From: Bacillus sp. FSL H8-0547
Lineage (GTDB): Bacteria; Bacillota; Bacilli; Bacillales; Bacillaceae
Length of the DNA: 64,000 bases
Reading direction: 5' to 3'
Assembly: GCA_038002745.1 (NCBI GenBank)
Contig: JBBODD010000001.1
Coordinates: 3,100,001-3,164,000, forward strand
Shown here: positions 42,759 through 52,429 of the stretch, one piece after another
Layout of the letters: each line of letters starts with the position of its first letter
Position numbering within the stretch: position 1 is the first letter of the stretch
Notes under the pieces: model-generated
What the model was told of the DNA's origin: nothing
Database searches by the model: none
The model's input: the letters and a program-made list of their open reading frames with translations, nothing else
Translations under genes and position numbers: made by a program

Positions 42759-43121
42759 ATGAATCGCAATCCGCTCATTCCATTTGCTCTAGTTGCCGTA
42801 ATCGGAATCGGCCTTATGTTTTTCTTATCCATCAAGGGGCTCGGCGATATGAAGGAAATGGCTGGTGAAGGAAAAGAAGAAGATAAATCAGGCGAAGTTG
42901 CAAACGCTTCACCGGAGGAAATCTACAAGCAGAACTGTATTTCCTGCCATGGTGAGAATTACGAAGGCGGAGCAGGACCGGCTCTTAAAGGAGTAGGGGA
43001 CAAGCTCGGTGTTGACGGAATTAAAGACACGATTAAAAACGGCCGCGGAGCAATGCCTGCAGGACTTGTACCTGATGAAAAGCTTGACGAAATGGCCAAA
43101 TGGGTATCAGAAATCAAATAG
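42759..43121 (+). CDS. cccA: Cytochrome c550, membrane-anchored
   Basis: A 120-residue c-type cytochrome. An N-terminal uncleaved helix (about 6-26) anchors it outside the membrane; a charged Glu/Lys/Gly linker follows; the haem site is CISCH (Cys60, Cys63, His64) and the distal ligand is Met in GAMPAG near residue 98. It carries electrons in the respiratory chain. GGGGAGG precedes the ATG. Position before trmK matches B. subtilis cccA. Confidence 0.95.
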   Translation: MNRNPLIPFALVAVIGIGLMFFLSIKGLGDMKEMAGEGKEEDKSGEVANASPEEIYKQNCISCHGENYEGGAGPALKGVGDKLGVDGIKDTIKNGRGAMPAGLVPDEKLDEMAKWVSEIK

Positions 43122-43172
43122 CCTTGAACCGGGTCATATTATGACGCTTAAAGCATTACATAATGTGATAGA

Positions 43173-43212
43173 GAAAAGTCCTTTGCATCTGCGGAGGACT
43201 TTTCTTATTATA
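43173..43212 (+). terminator. Terminator after cccA
   Basis: Perfect 10-bp stem GAAAAGTCCT / AGGACTTTTC around a 12-base loop, then TTATTAT. Confidence 0.75.
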
Positions 43213-43256
43213 TAGAGAGACTGATTTTAAAGTACATAAGAATGTGGTGATAGAAA

Positions 43257-43970
43257 ATGAACGATGTAAACTTATCAAAACGGCTGAAAACAGTGGCTGA
43301 TTATATACCTGAAGGTGCGGTGCTTGCTGATATCGGCTCAGACCATGCCTATCTGCCTTGCTATGCCCTCCTGAACGGGCTGGCCGCTTCTGCAGTAGCA
43401 GGAGAGGTTGTAGAAGGGCCTTACCAGTCTGCAAAGAAACAGGTCAAAAAAAGCGGACTCGAGGATGTCATCTCTGTGCGTCTCGGCAGCGGGCTGGAAG
43501 TGATAGAGCCGAATGAAGTCACCTGCATTACGATCGCCGGCATGGGCGGTGCTTTGATCGAAAAGATTCTGGATGCAGGAAAAGAAAAGCTCCAGGGTGT
43601 GCAGAGGCTGATTCTTCAGCCGAATATTCATGCTCATCACATTAGAGAATGGCTGCTTCAAAACGGCTGGGAACTGGTGAATGAAGAGATTTTGGAAGAG
43701 GACGGCAAGATCTATGAAATTCTTGTCGGGGAAAGAGGAGACGCTAAAGCTGCGTATAAAGATGTTTCTCTTGAAACCGGCCTTCTTGTAGGACCCCATT
43801 TAATGCGAAAACAATCAAGCACGTTTAAAAAGAAGTGGTCACAGGAAAAAGAACACTATAAACGTATTTTAGAAAATATAAGCAAGGCATCAGAAAGCGA
43901 AGAAAACAGCAGGAAAAAGCAGGAATTAACTCGCATGATTGCCATGCTTGAGGAGGCGGCGGGAGAATGA
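43257..43970 (+). CDS. trmK: tRNA m1A22 methyltransferase TrmK
   Basis: A 237-residue SAM methyltransferase (B. subtilis YqfN). SAM motif I is VLADIGSDHAYLP (about 20-32), then ITIAGMGGALIEKIL and LILQPNIHAHHIREWL. A C-terminal coiled-coil segment (about 180-235) is typical. It methylates N1 of A22 in Ser and Tyr tRNAs. It overlaps yqfO by the ATGA signal. Confidence 0.95.
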   Translation: MNDVNLSKRLKTVADYIPEGAVLADIGSDHAYLPCYALLNGLAASAVAGEVVEGPYQSAKKQVKKSGLEDVISVRLGSGLEVIEPNEVTCITIAGMGGALIEKILDAGKEKLQGVQRLILQPNIHAHHIREWLLQNGWELVNEEILEEDGKIYEILVGERGDAKAAYKDVSLETGLLVGPHLMRKQSSTFKKKWSQEKEHYKRILENISKASESEENSRKKQELTRMIAMLEEAAGE

Positions 43971-45088
43971 GCAAACAACCAAACGGCTTTGAAATCATTC
44001 AGCTCTTCGAATCTTTTTCAAAGAAAGAATATGCGGTGGAAGGAGACAAAATCGGCCTGCAGATCGGAACGCTGAATAAACCGATAACAGGTGTATTAGT
44101 AGCACTGGATGTACTTGATGAAGTGGTGGATGAAGCCATTGAAAAAAAGGCAAACCTGATCATTGCCCATCATCCTCCCATTTTCAGGCCGCTTAAACAG
44201 CTTGCAACCGACCAGCCAGGCGGAGCACTGATTGAGAAGTGCATCAAGCATGATATCGCTGTTTATGCTGCCCATACAAACCTCGATGTCGCAGAAGGCG
44301 GAGTGAATGATCTGCTCGCAGACGCTCTCGGGCTAACAGACACAGAAGTCCTTGCAGACACCTATCAGGAGACATTGAAGAAACTGGTGGTCTATGTCCC
44401 GAAAGATCACGCCGGCCGGATACGGACCGTTCTGGGGGATTCAGGTGCAGGTCACATCGGCATGTACAGCAATTGTTCTTTTTCCTCTGAAGGAACAGGG
44501 CGTTTTCTTCCCCTTGAAGGAACGAATCCTTACATCGGAGAAAAGGGAAAACTGGAATGTGCAGAAGAAGAGAGAATTGAAACGGTCATTCCGGCAAGCA
44601 GCCAGAAGAAAATTGTATCTGCTATGCTGAAAGCACATCCTTACGAAGAGCCTGCGTTTGACATTTACCCGGTTGAAAATGGAGGAAAGACTCTTGGGCT
44701 TGGCAGAATTGGAAAACTGGAAAAGGAAATGACACTTGGAGAATTCGCTGTCCATGTAAAGAAAGCGCTCGATGTGCCGTTTGTGAGACTTGTCGGAAAT
44801 AAAGAAGACAAAGTCAGGAAAGTCGCAGTCCTTGGCGGTGACGGAAACAAATACATTCATCACGCCAAACGCAAGGGTGCTGATGTTTATGTGACAGGGG
44901 ATATGTACTACCATACTGCCCATGACGCAATGATGCTCGGCCTGAACATCATTGACCCGGGCCACAACGCAGAAAAAGTGATGAAAAAAGGGGTCGCGGA
45001 TCTCTTGCTTTCAATGTGCGAGGAAAAGAAATTTGAAGTGGGCATATACCCGTCTGCAATCAACACCGATCCATTTAGCCTTGTATAA
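43967..45088 (+). CDS. yqfO: Nif3-like dinuclear metal centre protein YqfO
   Basis: A 373-residue NIF3 protein (DUF34). Metal ligands are in LIIAHHPPIF (about 65-73), AAHTNLDVAEGGVN and the C-terminal YVTGDMYYHTAHDA. A middle insertion (about 130-235, VVYVPKDHAGRIRTVLGDSGAGHIG) has the PII/CutA-like fold of the long Firmicute form. It has been proposed to be a GTP cyclohydrolase-like or metal chaperone protein; this is unproven. It is translationally coupled to trmK. Confidence 0.92.
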   Translation: MSKQPNGFEIIQLFESFSKKEYAVEGDKIGLQIGTLNKPITGVLVALDVLDEVVDEAIEKKANLIIAHHPPIFRPLKQLATDQPGGALIEKCIKHDIAVYAAHTNLDVAEGGVNDLLADALGLTDTEVLADTYQETLKKLVVYVPKDHAGRIRTVLGDSGAGHIGMYSNCSFSSEGTGRFLPLEGTNPYIGEKGKLECAEEERIETVIPASSQKKIVSAMLKAHPYEEPAFDIYPVENGGKTLGLGRIGKLEKEMTLGEFAVHVKKALDVPFVRLVGNKEDKVRKVAVLGGDGNKYIHHAKRKGADVYVTGDMYYHTAHDAMMLGLNIIDPGHNAEKVMKKGVADLLLSMCEEKKFEVGIYPSAINTDPFSLV

Positions 45089-45130
45089 AAACAGCCGCCG
45101 GAAAAGGATTTCCGGCGGCTGTACTTTTTT
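45089..45130. terminator. Bidirectional terminator between yqfO and ispH
   Basis: Very strong stem ACAGCCGCCGGAAA / TTTCCGGCGGCTGT with an AGGA loop, flanked by A and T runs. Confidence 0.92.
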
Positions 45131-46070
45131 ATTTTGCTTTTACTTTCGGAAGAATTTTCTGCAGGGGAACATTATGCTCAATATTCCACGTCAGACTGTT
45201 CTCAGGGTCATATTTTTCAAGGAACTGAATGACCTCTTTGGTAATAGGGGTCGGAGTTGAAGCGCCTGCTGTGATGGCCACTTTCTTCACTCCTTCAAAC
45301 CACTGGAGCTTCAATTCGCTGATGTCTGAAATGCGGTAGGCTTTCGTGCCTGCAATCTCTTCAGAAACCTGGGCAAGACGGTTTGAGTTGTTGCTTTTCG
45401 GATCTCCGACAACAATCGTCAGGTCAGCATCTTTGGCCTGTTCGGCAACTGCTTCCTGGCGTACCTGTGTCGCAAGGCAGATCTCCTGGTGATATTCAAC
45501 ATGAGGGTATTTTTCTTTCACGCGCTCCATAATGTCATAAACGTCCCACTGGCTCATCGTTGTCTGGTTTGTGACAATGATTTTATCATTCTGGAACGTT
45601 AATGCCTCAACATCCTCTTCCGTTTCCACCAGATGGACGATATCAGGCGCTACGCCGACAGCTCCTTCAGGCTCTGGATGGGACTTCTTACCGATGTATA
45701 TGACATGATAGCCTTCGGCTTTTTTTGCACGGATCAGATCATGTGTTTTTGTTACATCAGGGCATGTCGCATCAAGGGTAACCAGGCCTTTTTCGGATGC
45801 AATCTTTCTTACTTCCGGAGAAACGCCGTGGGCGGTAAAAATGACGGTTCCGCTCTGGACTTTCTCGAGAATTTCAAGGCGGTTGCTTCCATCAAGCGTG
45901 ATGATGCCTTCATCTTCAAATGCGTCTGTTACATGTTTATTGTGAACAATCATGCCAAGGATATAAATCGGTCTCGGCAGTGTTTTATCGAGAGCGGCAT
46001 TTTTGGCAATAACCATGGCATCTACTACGCCATAGCAATAGCCCCGCGGTGCAATCTTAATTACTTCCAT
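45129..46070 (-). CDS. ispH: 4-hydroxy-3-methylbut-2-enyl diphosphate reductase
   Basis: A 313-residue iron-sulfur enzyme, last step of the MEP isoprenoid pathway, giving IPP and DMAPP. Cluster ligands are Cys12 (RGYCYGV), Cys103 ([11 protein letters not shown]) and Cys198 (QEICLATQ); active-site His lie in [14 protein letters not shown] and [14 protein letters not shown] precedes the ATG at 46070. It is on the minus strand; ispG is also in this window (54095). Confidence 0.97.
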   Translation of the reverse strand: MEVIKIAPRGYCYGVVDAMVIAKNAALDKTLPRPIYILGMIVHNKHVTDAFEDEGIITLDGSNRLEILEKVQSGTVIFTAHGVSPEVRKIASEKGLVTLDATCPDVTKTHDLIRAKKAEGYHVIYIGKKSHPEPEGAVGVAPDIVHLVETEEDVEALTFQNDKIIVTNQTTMSQWDVYDIMERVKEKYPHVEYHQEICLATQVRQEAVAEQAKDADLTIVVGDPKSNNSNRLAQVSEEIAGTKAYRISDISELKLQWFEGVKKVAITAGASTPTPITKEVIQFLEKYDPENSLTWNIEHNVPLQKILPKVKAK

Positions 46071-46195
46071 TAAAAAGAGCCCCCTAAAGAGAAGTACTTT
46101 ACAGAAAAGAGAAAAAAGCCAAAGAATCAGGCTCTTGGCTCTTGTAATCTCTTCATTATTATAGCTGAGACTGGGGAAGAATACAAAGAAGAATA

Positions 46196-46927
46196 TCAGA
46201 TATACAGTTTCGGAGCAGAAGCGCCTTTGACTGCAGGTGTTTTTTCTTTCACCGCAGCCTGTTTTACTTCAGCTGAAGTTTCCTGCTCTGATGTTTCGGT
46301 TAAAACGGCCTCAGTCTGGATTGCGGCAGGCTGAGTTTCAGCTGTTTCTGTGCTTTCGCCGTCATCACTTGAGCCTCCGCCTTTAAGTTCACTGTATATT
46401 TTAATCATAGCCGGAAGGTTCCGTACCAAAGGTCCGTACTGCTGAACCATTGGAGTGACCTGCTGCGCCATTCCCAGCACTTTCTGAACGTTTCCAAGCA
46501 TGCCGGAAAGGTTGGCTGGATTTGTGAGTCCCTGAAGGCCCTGCGCTGCATTCGCCGCACCTGTAAGTCCCTGGCCTCCGCCGCCCGGCAAAAATCTTGA
46601 TAAAAGACCTTTTAGCCCTCCGCTTCTTCCGATTGCCTGCTGTCCAAATTGCTGTGCGCCAAATCCTGCTCCTCCGAATCCCTGTCCCCCGAATCCCGGT
46701 CCGCCAAAACCGGCACCTCCAAAACCAGGACCTCCAAACCCCGGTCCGCCAAACTGCGGCCCAAATGATCCCATCTGAGGTCCGAAAGGCTGAAATCTGG
46801 ATGAGCCTAATCCTCTTGCTTGCTGATATCCAATAGGCTGCCCCGAAAACGGCTGTGCGCCCATCTGCATTCTTTGGGGCTGCATACCTCTTGAAGGCAT
46901 TTGGGGCATTGGTCTTTGCTGAAACAT
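46196..46927 (-). CDS. yqfQ: YqfQ/VrrA family protein with Gly/Phe/Gln-rich repeats
   Basis: A 243-residue protein. Residues 1-55 are Gln/Met/Pro-rich; residues 57-90 hold about six FGGxG pentapeptides (15-bp DNA repeats at 46658-46759); residues 105-190 are the conserved part ([40 protein letters not shown]); the tail is Thr/Glu/Ala-rich. Position between ispH and cshB matches yqfQ, whose B. anthracis relative VrrA is the classical variable-repeat marker. AAGGAGGG precedes the ATG. Function is unknown; a spore surface or sporulation role is only a guess. Confidence 0.85.
   Translation of the reverse strand: MFQQRPMPQMPSRGMQPQRMQMGAQPFSGQPIGYQQARGLGSSRFQPFGPQMGSFGPQFGGPGFGGPGFGGAGFGGPGFGGQGFGGAGFGAQQFGQQAIGRSGGLKGLLSRFLPGGGGQGLTGAANAAQGLQGLTNPANLSGMLGNVQKVLGMAQQVTPMVQQYGPLVRNLPAMIKIYSELKGGGSSDDGESTETAETQPAAIQTEAVLTETSEQETSAEVKQAAVKEKTPAVKGASAPKLYI
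46658..46759 (-). repeat. 15-bp tandem repeats inside yqfQ
   Basis: Six imperfect 15-bp units encode [10 protein letters not shown] or FGGQG. Changes in copy number would keep the frame. Confidence 0.85.
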
Positions 46928-47024
46928 GATGACCCTCCTTTAAACTAACGTCTATCCTACCTACACAATATGCAGGGTACCTGCGGATGGTCAGCGGATT
47001 TATGAGAATAGGCCAAAAAGCAAA

Positions 47025-47054
47025 TTGGTTTTTTTGCCGGAAATCGTATATAAT
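47025..47054 (+). promoter_or_regulatory. Possible SigA promoter of cshB
   Basis: TTGGTT (47025-47030), an 18-base spacer rich in T, TATAAT (47049-47054). It implies an untranslated leader of about 110 bases before cshB. Confidence 0.55.
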
Positions 47055-47170
47055 GTTTTGATGGACAGGCGTGTCTCCGGATGCGTGCAGTGTTTTTGTT
47101 TGAAAGAAGATCTCACCTTCGTATGGCTAAAACCGTCTTACTTTAATTTTTCATCAAGGAGATGATGAAC

Positions 47171-48487
47171 ATGGAACAGACAAAGTTCACTCAGTTTCCA
47201 TTTAAGCCTTTTATTATAGATGCTGTTAAAGCGCTGGGTTTTTATGAACCAACTGAAATACAGGAACGCTTATTTCCATCCCTTCTGAAAGGGGAAACGG
47301 CAATCGGACAGTCGCAGACAGGAACGGGAAAAACCCATGCGTATCTGCTGCCGCTTATTCAAAGAATTGATGCCGCGGACGAAAGTGTGCAGGTTGTCAT
47401 TACCGCACCGACAAGAGAACTTGCAAATCAAATCTACCAGGATGCCCTTAACATTATTAAATTTGCACCTGAAAACGAAACGATTACAGCTAAATGCTTT
47501 ATCGGAGGAACCGATAAGCAAAGAATGATTGATAAACTGAAAACTCAGCCTCAAATCGTCATTGGCACGCCTGGGCGGATTAAAGACCTTGTTGCAGCAA
47601 ATGCCCTGCTTGTTCATCATGCAAAAGCGCTTGTTGTCGATGAAGCTGATCTTATGCTTGATATGGGCTTTATTGAAGATGTGGACAAAATCGGTGCATC
47701 TATGCCTGCCAAGCTTCAAATGCTTGTATTCTCAGCAACGATTCCCGAGAAACTTAAGCCATTTTTAAAAAAATACATGGAAAACCCGAAATTCACCCAT
47801 GTTGCACCTAAACAGGCAGCGGCTAAGAAAATTAAACATGTGCTTGTGCCTCTGCGCCACCGCAACAAAACAAATCTGCTTTATGAAATGCTGAAAAGCT
47901 ATAATCCGTTTCTTGCCATCGTGTTTACAAACACGAAAAAGAAAGCGGACGAGGTTGCAGACGGACTGATTGCAAAAGGACTGAGAGTCGGCAGAATCCA
48001 CGGGGATCTGACGCCGAGAGACCGCAAAAAAATGATGAAACAGATTAATGACCTGGAGTATCAGTACGTTGTTGCAACAGACCTTGCATCACGCGGAATT
48101 GATATCGACGGAGTCAGCCACGTCATCAATTTTGAACTGCCGAGCGATCTTGATTTTTACATCCACCGTGTCGGCCGTACAGGACGGGCAGACTATTCAG
48201 GCATTGCGGCAACCATTTATGAGCCTGAAAATGAGCATGCTCTGAACTTGCTTGAAAAGCTTGGCATCCAGTTTGAAAACATGGACCTTGCAAACGGCGA
48301 GTGGAAAACGATTGACGACCGCAAACGGAGACAAAAACGGGCTAAGCCGTCAGATGGAACCGAACAGATGGCGAAAAGCATGGTGAGAAAGCCTAAGGGC
48401 GTCAAACCGGGCTACAAAAAGAAAATGTCCCGTGAAATGGATGAAATAAAAAAACGCCAAAGAAGATTGAACAAAAAACGCAAGTAG
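47171..48487 (+). CDS. cshB: DEAD-box RNA helicase CshB
   Basis: A 438-residue helicase. Domain 1 has SQTGTGKTHAYLLPL (Walker A), APTRELANQIY, GTPGRIKDL and VVDEADLMLDMG (DEAD), and FSATIPE; domain 2 has ATDLASRGIDIDGVSHVINFELP and YIHRVGRTGRADYSG. The C-terminus is basic. CshB aids ribosome assembly and RNA unwinding in the cold. The ATG 47171 lies 9-10 bases after AAGGAG; two earlier in-frame ATG codons overlap the site. The long leader would suit cold regulation (inference). Confidence 0.95.
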   Translation: MEQTKFTQFPFKPFIIDAVKALGFYEPTEIQERLFPSLLKGETAIGQSQTGTGKTHAYLLPLIQRIDAADESVQVVITAPTRELANQIYQDALNIIKFAPENETITAKCFIGGTDKQRMIDKLKTQPQIVIGTPGRIKDLVAANALLVHHAKALVVDEADLMLDMGFIEDVDKIGASMPAKLQMLVFSATIPEKLKPFLKKYMENPKFTHVAPKQAAAKKIKHVLVPLRHRNKTNLLYEMLKSYNPFLAIVFTNTKKKADEVADGLIAKGLRVGRIHGDLTPRDRKKMMKQINDLEYQYVVATDLASRGIDIDGVSHVINFELPSDLDFYIHRVGRTGRADYSGIAATIYEPENEHALNLLEKLGIQFENMDLANGEWKTIDDRKRRQKRAKPSDGTEQMAKSMVRKPKGVKPGYKKKMSREMDEIKKRQRRLNKKRK

Positions 48488-48498
48488 GGGGATAAGGT

Positions 48499-49395
48499 AT
48501 GCTTAAAATTGGATCACATGTATCAATGAGCGGAAAAAAAATGCTCCTTGCGGCAAGTGAGGAAGCGGCTTCTTACGGTGCAAATACGTTTATGATCTAT
48601 ACAGGAGCACCCCAGAATACAAGAAGAAAAAAGATAGAAGACCTGAACATTGCGGCCGGTCTTGCACACATGAAGGAGCACGGCATTTCGGATATTGTTG
48701 TGCATGCTCCGTACATCATCAATATCGGCAACACTACAAATCCGGCTACGTTTGAGCTCGGTGTGCAGTTTCTGCGCTCTGAAATAGACCGTTCCCACGC
48801 ACTCGGCGCAAAGCAGATTGTTCTGCATCCTGGTGCGCACGTAGGTGCGGGAGCTGACATAGGCATTAAAAAAATTATCGAAGGGCTGAACGAAGTGCTT
48901 GGCAGGGAAGAAAATGTTCAAATCGCCCTTGAGACTATGGCCGGAAAAGGCTCAGAGTGCGGCCGGTCGTTTGAGGAACTGGCTCAGATCATTGACGGAG
49001 TGACTCATAACGAACATTTATCCGTATGTTTTGATACGTGTCATACTCATGATGCCGGCTACGATTTGATCAATGACTTTGACGGCGTCCTGAAGGAATT
49101 TGATTCCATCATTGGACTCGACAGACTGAAAGTTCTTCACATCAATGACAGCAAAAACCCGGCAGGAGCCAGAAAAGACCGCCATGAAAACATCGGCTTC
49201 GGTCACATCGGCTTTGAAGCACTGAACAGGATCGTTCATCATCCTGAACTCTCGGACGTGCCGAAAATTCTTGAAACGCCTTATGTCGGAGAAGATAAAA
49301 AAGACAAGAAGCCTCCGTACCGCTTTGAAATTGAGATGCTCCGCAATCAGGAATATAACCCTGATTTGCTTGATTTAATACGCAATCAGGAATAG
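48499..49395 (+). CDS. nfo: Endonuclease IV, AP endonuclease
   Basis: A 298-residue TIM-barrel enzyme that cuts DNA at abasic sites. Metal ligands are seen in [37 protein letters not shown] and [37 protein letters not shown] precedes ATG 48499. It lies 11 bases after cshB and is probably co-transcribed. It corresponds to B. subtilis YqfS, a spore DNA repair enzyme. Confidence 0.97.
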   Translation: MLKIGSHVSMSGKKMLLAASEEAASYGANTFMIYTGAPQNTRRKKIEDLNIAAGLAHMKEHGISDIVVHAPYIINIGNTTNPATFELGVQFLRSEIDRSHALGAKQIVLHPGAHVGAGADIGIKKIIEGLNEVLGREENVQIALETMAGKGSECGRSFEELAQIIDGVTHNEHLSVCFDTCHTHDAGYDLINDFDGVLKEFDSIIGLDRLKVLHINDSKNPAGARKDRHENIGFGHIGFEALNRIVHHPELSDVPKILETPYVGEDKKDKKPPYRFEIEMLRNQEYNPDLLDLIRNQE

Positions 49396-49398
49396 AAC

Positions 49399-49431
49399 AA
49401 AAAAAAGCTGCCGGGAAACCGGCAGCTTTTA
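49399..49431. terminator. Bidirectional terminator between nfo and yqfT
   Basis: Stem AAAAGCTGCCGG / CCGGCAGCTTTT with a GAAA loop, flanked by an A run on the left. Confidence 0.88.
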
Positions 49432-49683
49432 CCCAATAAACTGCTGCAGGAGCTGATTGACCTTCTGGGCTGTCGCAGGCGAAGTAATGGCAGCCACGCG
49501 TTTTAAAAGATCAATTCGTTCTGCATCGTTAAAAATATTGATGTTTTTCCCTCTGATGATTTTCACAATTTCCTGTGCCTGGGGTCTGCTGATGGAAAGG
49601 TTATTCTGCTTGGCAAGCTGAAGCAGGCCGTCTGTATCAAGGGAATTCAGTTTCTGGTTGACAATCTTCTGAAATAAAATCAC
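49429..49683 (-). CDS. yqfT: YqfT family protein (DUF2624)
   Basis: An 84-residue protein: VNQKLNSLDTDGLLQLAKQNNLSISRPQAQEIV and RGKNINIFNDAERIDLLKRVA, fully helical with a small DNA-binding-like look, function unknown. The GTG at 49683 is preferred because AGGAGG lies 8-9 bases upstream; the in-frame ATG at 49689 lies only 2-3 bases from it. Position between nfo and yqfU matches B. subtilis. Confidence 0.82.
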   Translation of the reverse strand: MILFQKIVNQKLNSLDTDGLLQLAKQNNLSISRPQAQEIVKIIRGKNINIFNDAERIDLLKRVAAITSPATAQKVNQLLQQFIG

Positions 49684-49809
49684 GTACATAACCTCCTCTA
49701 CAGTTCAATGTATGGCGGAGTTTTTTAAAAAGTGCCTATTCAGGAAAGAAGAAAGGCAAATTTTTTACACATATCCGGAACAGGGATTTTATAAGAAAGG
49801 AGTTTTATT

Positions 49810-50691
49810 GTGGCAGGAAAACAGCATAAAAAGGAAAGTGCAGGACGGTTTATCAGAAGGATGATCCTGATTGTAATCGGAGCTGCTCTTGCAGCAGCGT
49901 CGATTGAACTGTTTTTGATTCCCAATCAGATCATTGACGGAGGAATTATCGGAATTTCGCTGATCTTGGACTACATAACCCCTGACAGCCTCCCGTTTAT
50001 TAATTTCGGGACACTTGTGGTCGTTCTGAATCTGCCGTTTATGTACTACGGCTATAAACAGATAGGGAAAACATTTATGATCTCGTCTATTTTCGGCATT
50101 GTGTTCCTCGCGGTCATTGAAAGTATGCTGCATCATGTAGAACCTTTTACAAACCAGCCGGTGCTTGCTACGGTGTTTGGCGGACTGATGCTTGGAGCGG
50201 GTGTAGGGCTTGTTATCCGAAATGGCGGTTCGATGGACGGAACGGAGATCCTCGGGATTCTCCTGACTAAGAAGCTTCCGTTTTCAGTGGGGGAGTTTGT
50301 GATGTTCATCAACATTTTCATTTTTACATGGGCAGCGTTCGTGTTCGGGCCTGAACAGGCAATGTACTCTGTCATGGCATACTATATTGCGTTTAAAACA
50401 ATTGATACGGTCATTCAGGGACTTGATGAAACAAAAGCGGTCATCATTATTTCCGACTATTATGAGGATGTATCTGATGCCATTCTTCAGCGCCTTGGAA
50501 GGGGAACGACAAAGCTGAAGGGAAAAGGCGGCTATACGGATGACGAAAAAGAAGTCATTTATGTCGTTGTAACGAGGCTAGAGGTGACCAAGCTTAAATC
50601 CATCGTGCATGAGATTGACACAAACGCATTTATCACGATTATGAACACGCAGGAAACAAAAGGAACCAACTTTAAATCTGCGATTCACTAA
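49810..50691 (+). CDS. yqfU: YqfU, YitT-family membrane protein (DUF161/DUF2179)
   Basis: A 293-residue protein with about five to six membrane helices (from residue 13, [21 protein letters not shown], to about 215) and a C-terminal cytoplasmic DUF2179 domain ([29 protein letters not shown]...). Residue patterns such as GGIIGISLI and [13 protein letters not shown] are typical of YitT proteins. Function is not established; a transport role is assumed. The start is GTG 49810 after GAAAGGAG. It precedes the zinc cluster. Confidence 0.88.
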   Translation: MAGKQHKKESAGRFIRRMILIVIGAALAAASIELFLIPNQIIDGGIIGISLILDYITPDSLPFINFGTLVVVLNLPFMYYGYKQIGKTFMISSIFGIVFLAVIESMLHHVEPFTNQPVLATVFGGLMLGAGVGLVIRNGGSMDGTEILGILLTKKLPFSVGEFVMFINIFIFTWAAFVFGPEQAMYSVMAYYIAFKTIDTVIQGLDETKAVIIISDYYEDVSDAILQRLGRGTTKLKGKGGYTDDEKEVIYVVVTRLEVTKLKSIVHEIDTNAFITIMNTQETKGTNFKSAIH

Positions 50692-50701
50692 GCAGAAATT
50701 C

Positions 50702-50730
50702 TTGCTCTTTTACGGGTAATCTTGTATAAT
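50702..50730 (+). promoter_or_regulatory. Possible promoter just upstream of a terminator, before znuC
   Basis: TTGCTC (50702-50707), a 17-base spacer, TATAAT (50725-50730). The predicted start would fall directly at the hairpin at 50740, so it may be fortuitous or feed a short leader. Confidence 0.35.
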
Positions 50731-50739
50731 CTCTATGTT

Positions 50740-50770
50740 AAAGATCAGACATGGCTTCTGATCTTTTTTT
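50740..50770 (+). terminator. Terminator after yqfU
   Basis: Perfect 10-bp stem AAAGATCAGA / TCTGATCTTT with a 7-base loop and a T run. Confidence 0.85.
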
Positions 50771-50781
50771 ACGAAAATAAA

Positions 50782-50796
50782 TCGGAACCATTCTGA
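50782..50796. promoter_or_regulatory. Candidate Zur operator upstream of znuC
   Basis: TCGGAAC-C-ATTCTGA, an imperfect 7-1-7 inverted repeat that resembles Firmicute Zur sites (TCGTAAT-N-ATTACGA type). It is 19 bases before the znuC ATG, and zur is the third gene of the unit. Confidence 0.5.
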
Positions 50797-50814
50797 AACT
50801 TGGAAGTGAATAAA

Positions 50815-51588
50815 ATGAATCAGCCTATTATTGATGTTCAAAGTCTGACTTTCACATATGAACGCACTGCGGTGCTTGAGGATATTCATTTTACAGTGAG
50901 AGAGGGAGACTTTCTTGGTCTTGTCGGTCCCAACGGATCCGGAAAAACAACGCTGCTTAAATGCATGCTTGGGCTCTTAAAGCCGGATCACGGGAATATA
51001 AAGCTTTTTGGCCAGGACATCCGCAAATTTAAAGATTGGCACCGCATCGGTTTTGTTTCCCAAAAAGCCAGCAGCTTTAATACCGGGTTTCCGGCTTCTG
51101 TCTATGAAGTGGTTGCGAGCGGCCTGACATCAAAGCTCGGGTTATTTAAAAAACTGAACCAAGCTCACCACCAAAAAGTAAAAGAAGCGATTGGGGCAGT
51201 CGGGCTTGAAGAACTGTCAAACCGGAACATAGGAGAGCTTTCAGGCGGGCAGCAGCAGCGGACTTTTATTGCCAGAGCGCTTGTGAGTGATCCGGATTTG
51301 CTCATTTTGGATGAGCCGACAGTTGGAGTTGATGCTCAAACCGTTCAGAGCTTCTATGAAATGCTGCAGCGTTTAAACAAAGGCATGGGTATTACCCTCA
51401 TTCTCGTTACACATGATGTCGGAACGATCACAGATAAGGTAACTCATGTTGCATGCTTAAATAAACATATGCATTTCCACGGAAATACACAGGAATTTGA
51501 AAGCCTGAAAAGCTCTGACATGTCTGACTATTATGGTCATTCAGTTCATGTGTTGACTCACGATCATCACGATCATGGGGGAAGGTAA
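50815..51588 (+). CDS. znuC: Zinc ABC transporter ATP-binding protein
   Basis: A 257-residue ATPase: Walker A GPNGSGKTT, Q-loop SQKASS, signature LSGGQQQR, Walker B LLILDEPTVGVD and switch His in VTHDVG. The C-terminal 17 residues are His-rich (THDHHDHGGR), which suits zinc binding. With znuB and zur it forms a zinc-uptake unit; no solute-binding protein gene (znuA) is adjacent. The start is ATG 50815 after GGAAGTGA rather than TTG 50800, which overlaps this site. Confidence 0.93.
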   Translation: MNQPIIDVQSLTFTYERTAVLEDIHFTVREGDFLGLVGPNGSGKTTLLKCMLGLLKPDHGNIKLFGQDIRKFKDWHRIGFVSQKASSFNTGFPASVYEVVASGLTSKLGLFKKLNQAHHQKVKEAIGAVGLEELSNRNIGELSGGQQQRTFIARALVSDPDLLILDEPTVGVDAQTVQSFYEMLQRLNKGMGITLILVTHDVGTITDKVTHVACLNKHMHFHGNTQEFESLKSSDMSDYYGHSVHVLTHDHHDHGGR

Positions 51589-51590
51589 AA

Positions 51591-52427
51591 ATGATTAACA
51601 GTATATTTACGTACGAATTCCTGCAGAATGCGTTTCTTGCAGGCATATTAATTGGTTTAATTGCTCCGCTTCTGGGAGTATTTGTTGTCGTCAGGAGACT
51701 GTCGCTGATTGCAGATGCTTTAAGTCATGTAACACTCGCCGGCATCGCTGCGAGTCTCCTTCTTGAAAAGAAAGTCCTCGGTATGTCAGGGCTCAATCCA
51801 ATCTATCTCGGAATGGGCTTTTCTGTTGCGGGGTCATTGTTTATTGAAAAGCTCAGAGGCGTTTATAAACATTTTCAGGAGCTCGCTATTCCGATTATCC
51901 TGTCGGCAGGAGTTGGCCTCAGTGTTATCTTCATATCGCTTGCGGACGGATTTAACACAGATTTGTTCAACTACTTATTTGGAAGTGTAAGTGCGGTAAC
52001 GCGCACGGATTTATGGGTGATTATCTCCATTGCTGCCTTTGTTCTGATCGTCGTTGTTGCTTTATATAAAGAACTGTTCCTTTTGTCTTTTGACGAGGAG
52101 CATGCAGCAGCATCGGGCATCCATTCAAAGTGGATCCATTTTATCTTTATTTTAACAGTCGCGCTTGTCATTGCAGCGTCTATGCGGATTGTCGGCATTC
52201 TGCTTGTTTCATCGCTTATGACGCTTCCTGTAGCAGCAAGCATCCGGATTGCGAAAGGGTTTAAGCAGGCCATTTTCTTTTCTGTACTCTTTGGAGAAAT
52301 ATCTGTTATCATTGGTTTAGTGTTAGCCTATCAGCTCGATTTAGCTCCGGGTGGGACGATTGTTATGCTTTCCGTTCTCATTCTCGTTCTTACAATTGGA
52401 TGGACTAAATTAAAAAGGGGCCAGTAA
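51591..52427 (+). CDS. znuB: Zinc ABC transporter permease
   Basis: A 278-residue membrane protein of the ABC-3 metal permease family with about eight helices: [36 protein letters not shown] is the diagnostic first block and [20 protein letters not shown] the second. It moves zinc (or manganese) with ZnuC. The zinc assignment comes from the neighbouring zur. It starts 3 bases after znuC and stops 3 bases before zur. Confidence 0.92.
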   Translation: MINSIFTYEFLQNAFLAGILIGLIAPLLGVFVVVRRLSLIADALSHVTLAGIAASLLLEKKVLGMSGLNPIYLGMGFSVAGSLFIEKLRGVYKHFQELAIPIILSAGVGLSVIFISLADGFNTDLFNYLFGSVSAVTRTDLWVIISIAAFVLIVVVALYKELFLLSFDEEHAAASGIHSKWIHFIFILTVALVIAASMRIVGILLVSSLMTLPVAASIRIAKGFKQAIFFSVLFGEISVIIGLVLAYQLDLAPGGTIVMLSVLILVLTIGWTKLKRGQ

Positions 52428-52429
52428 AA

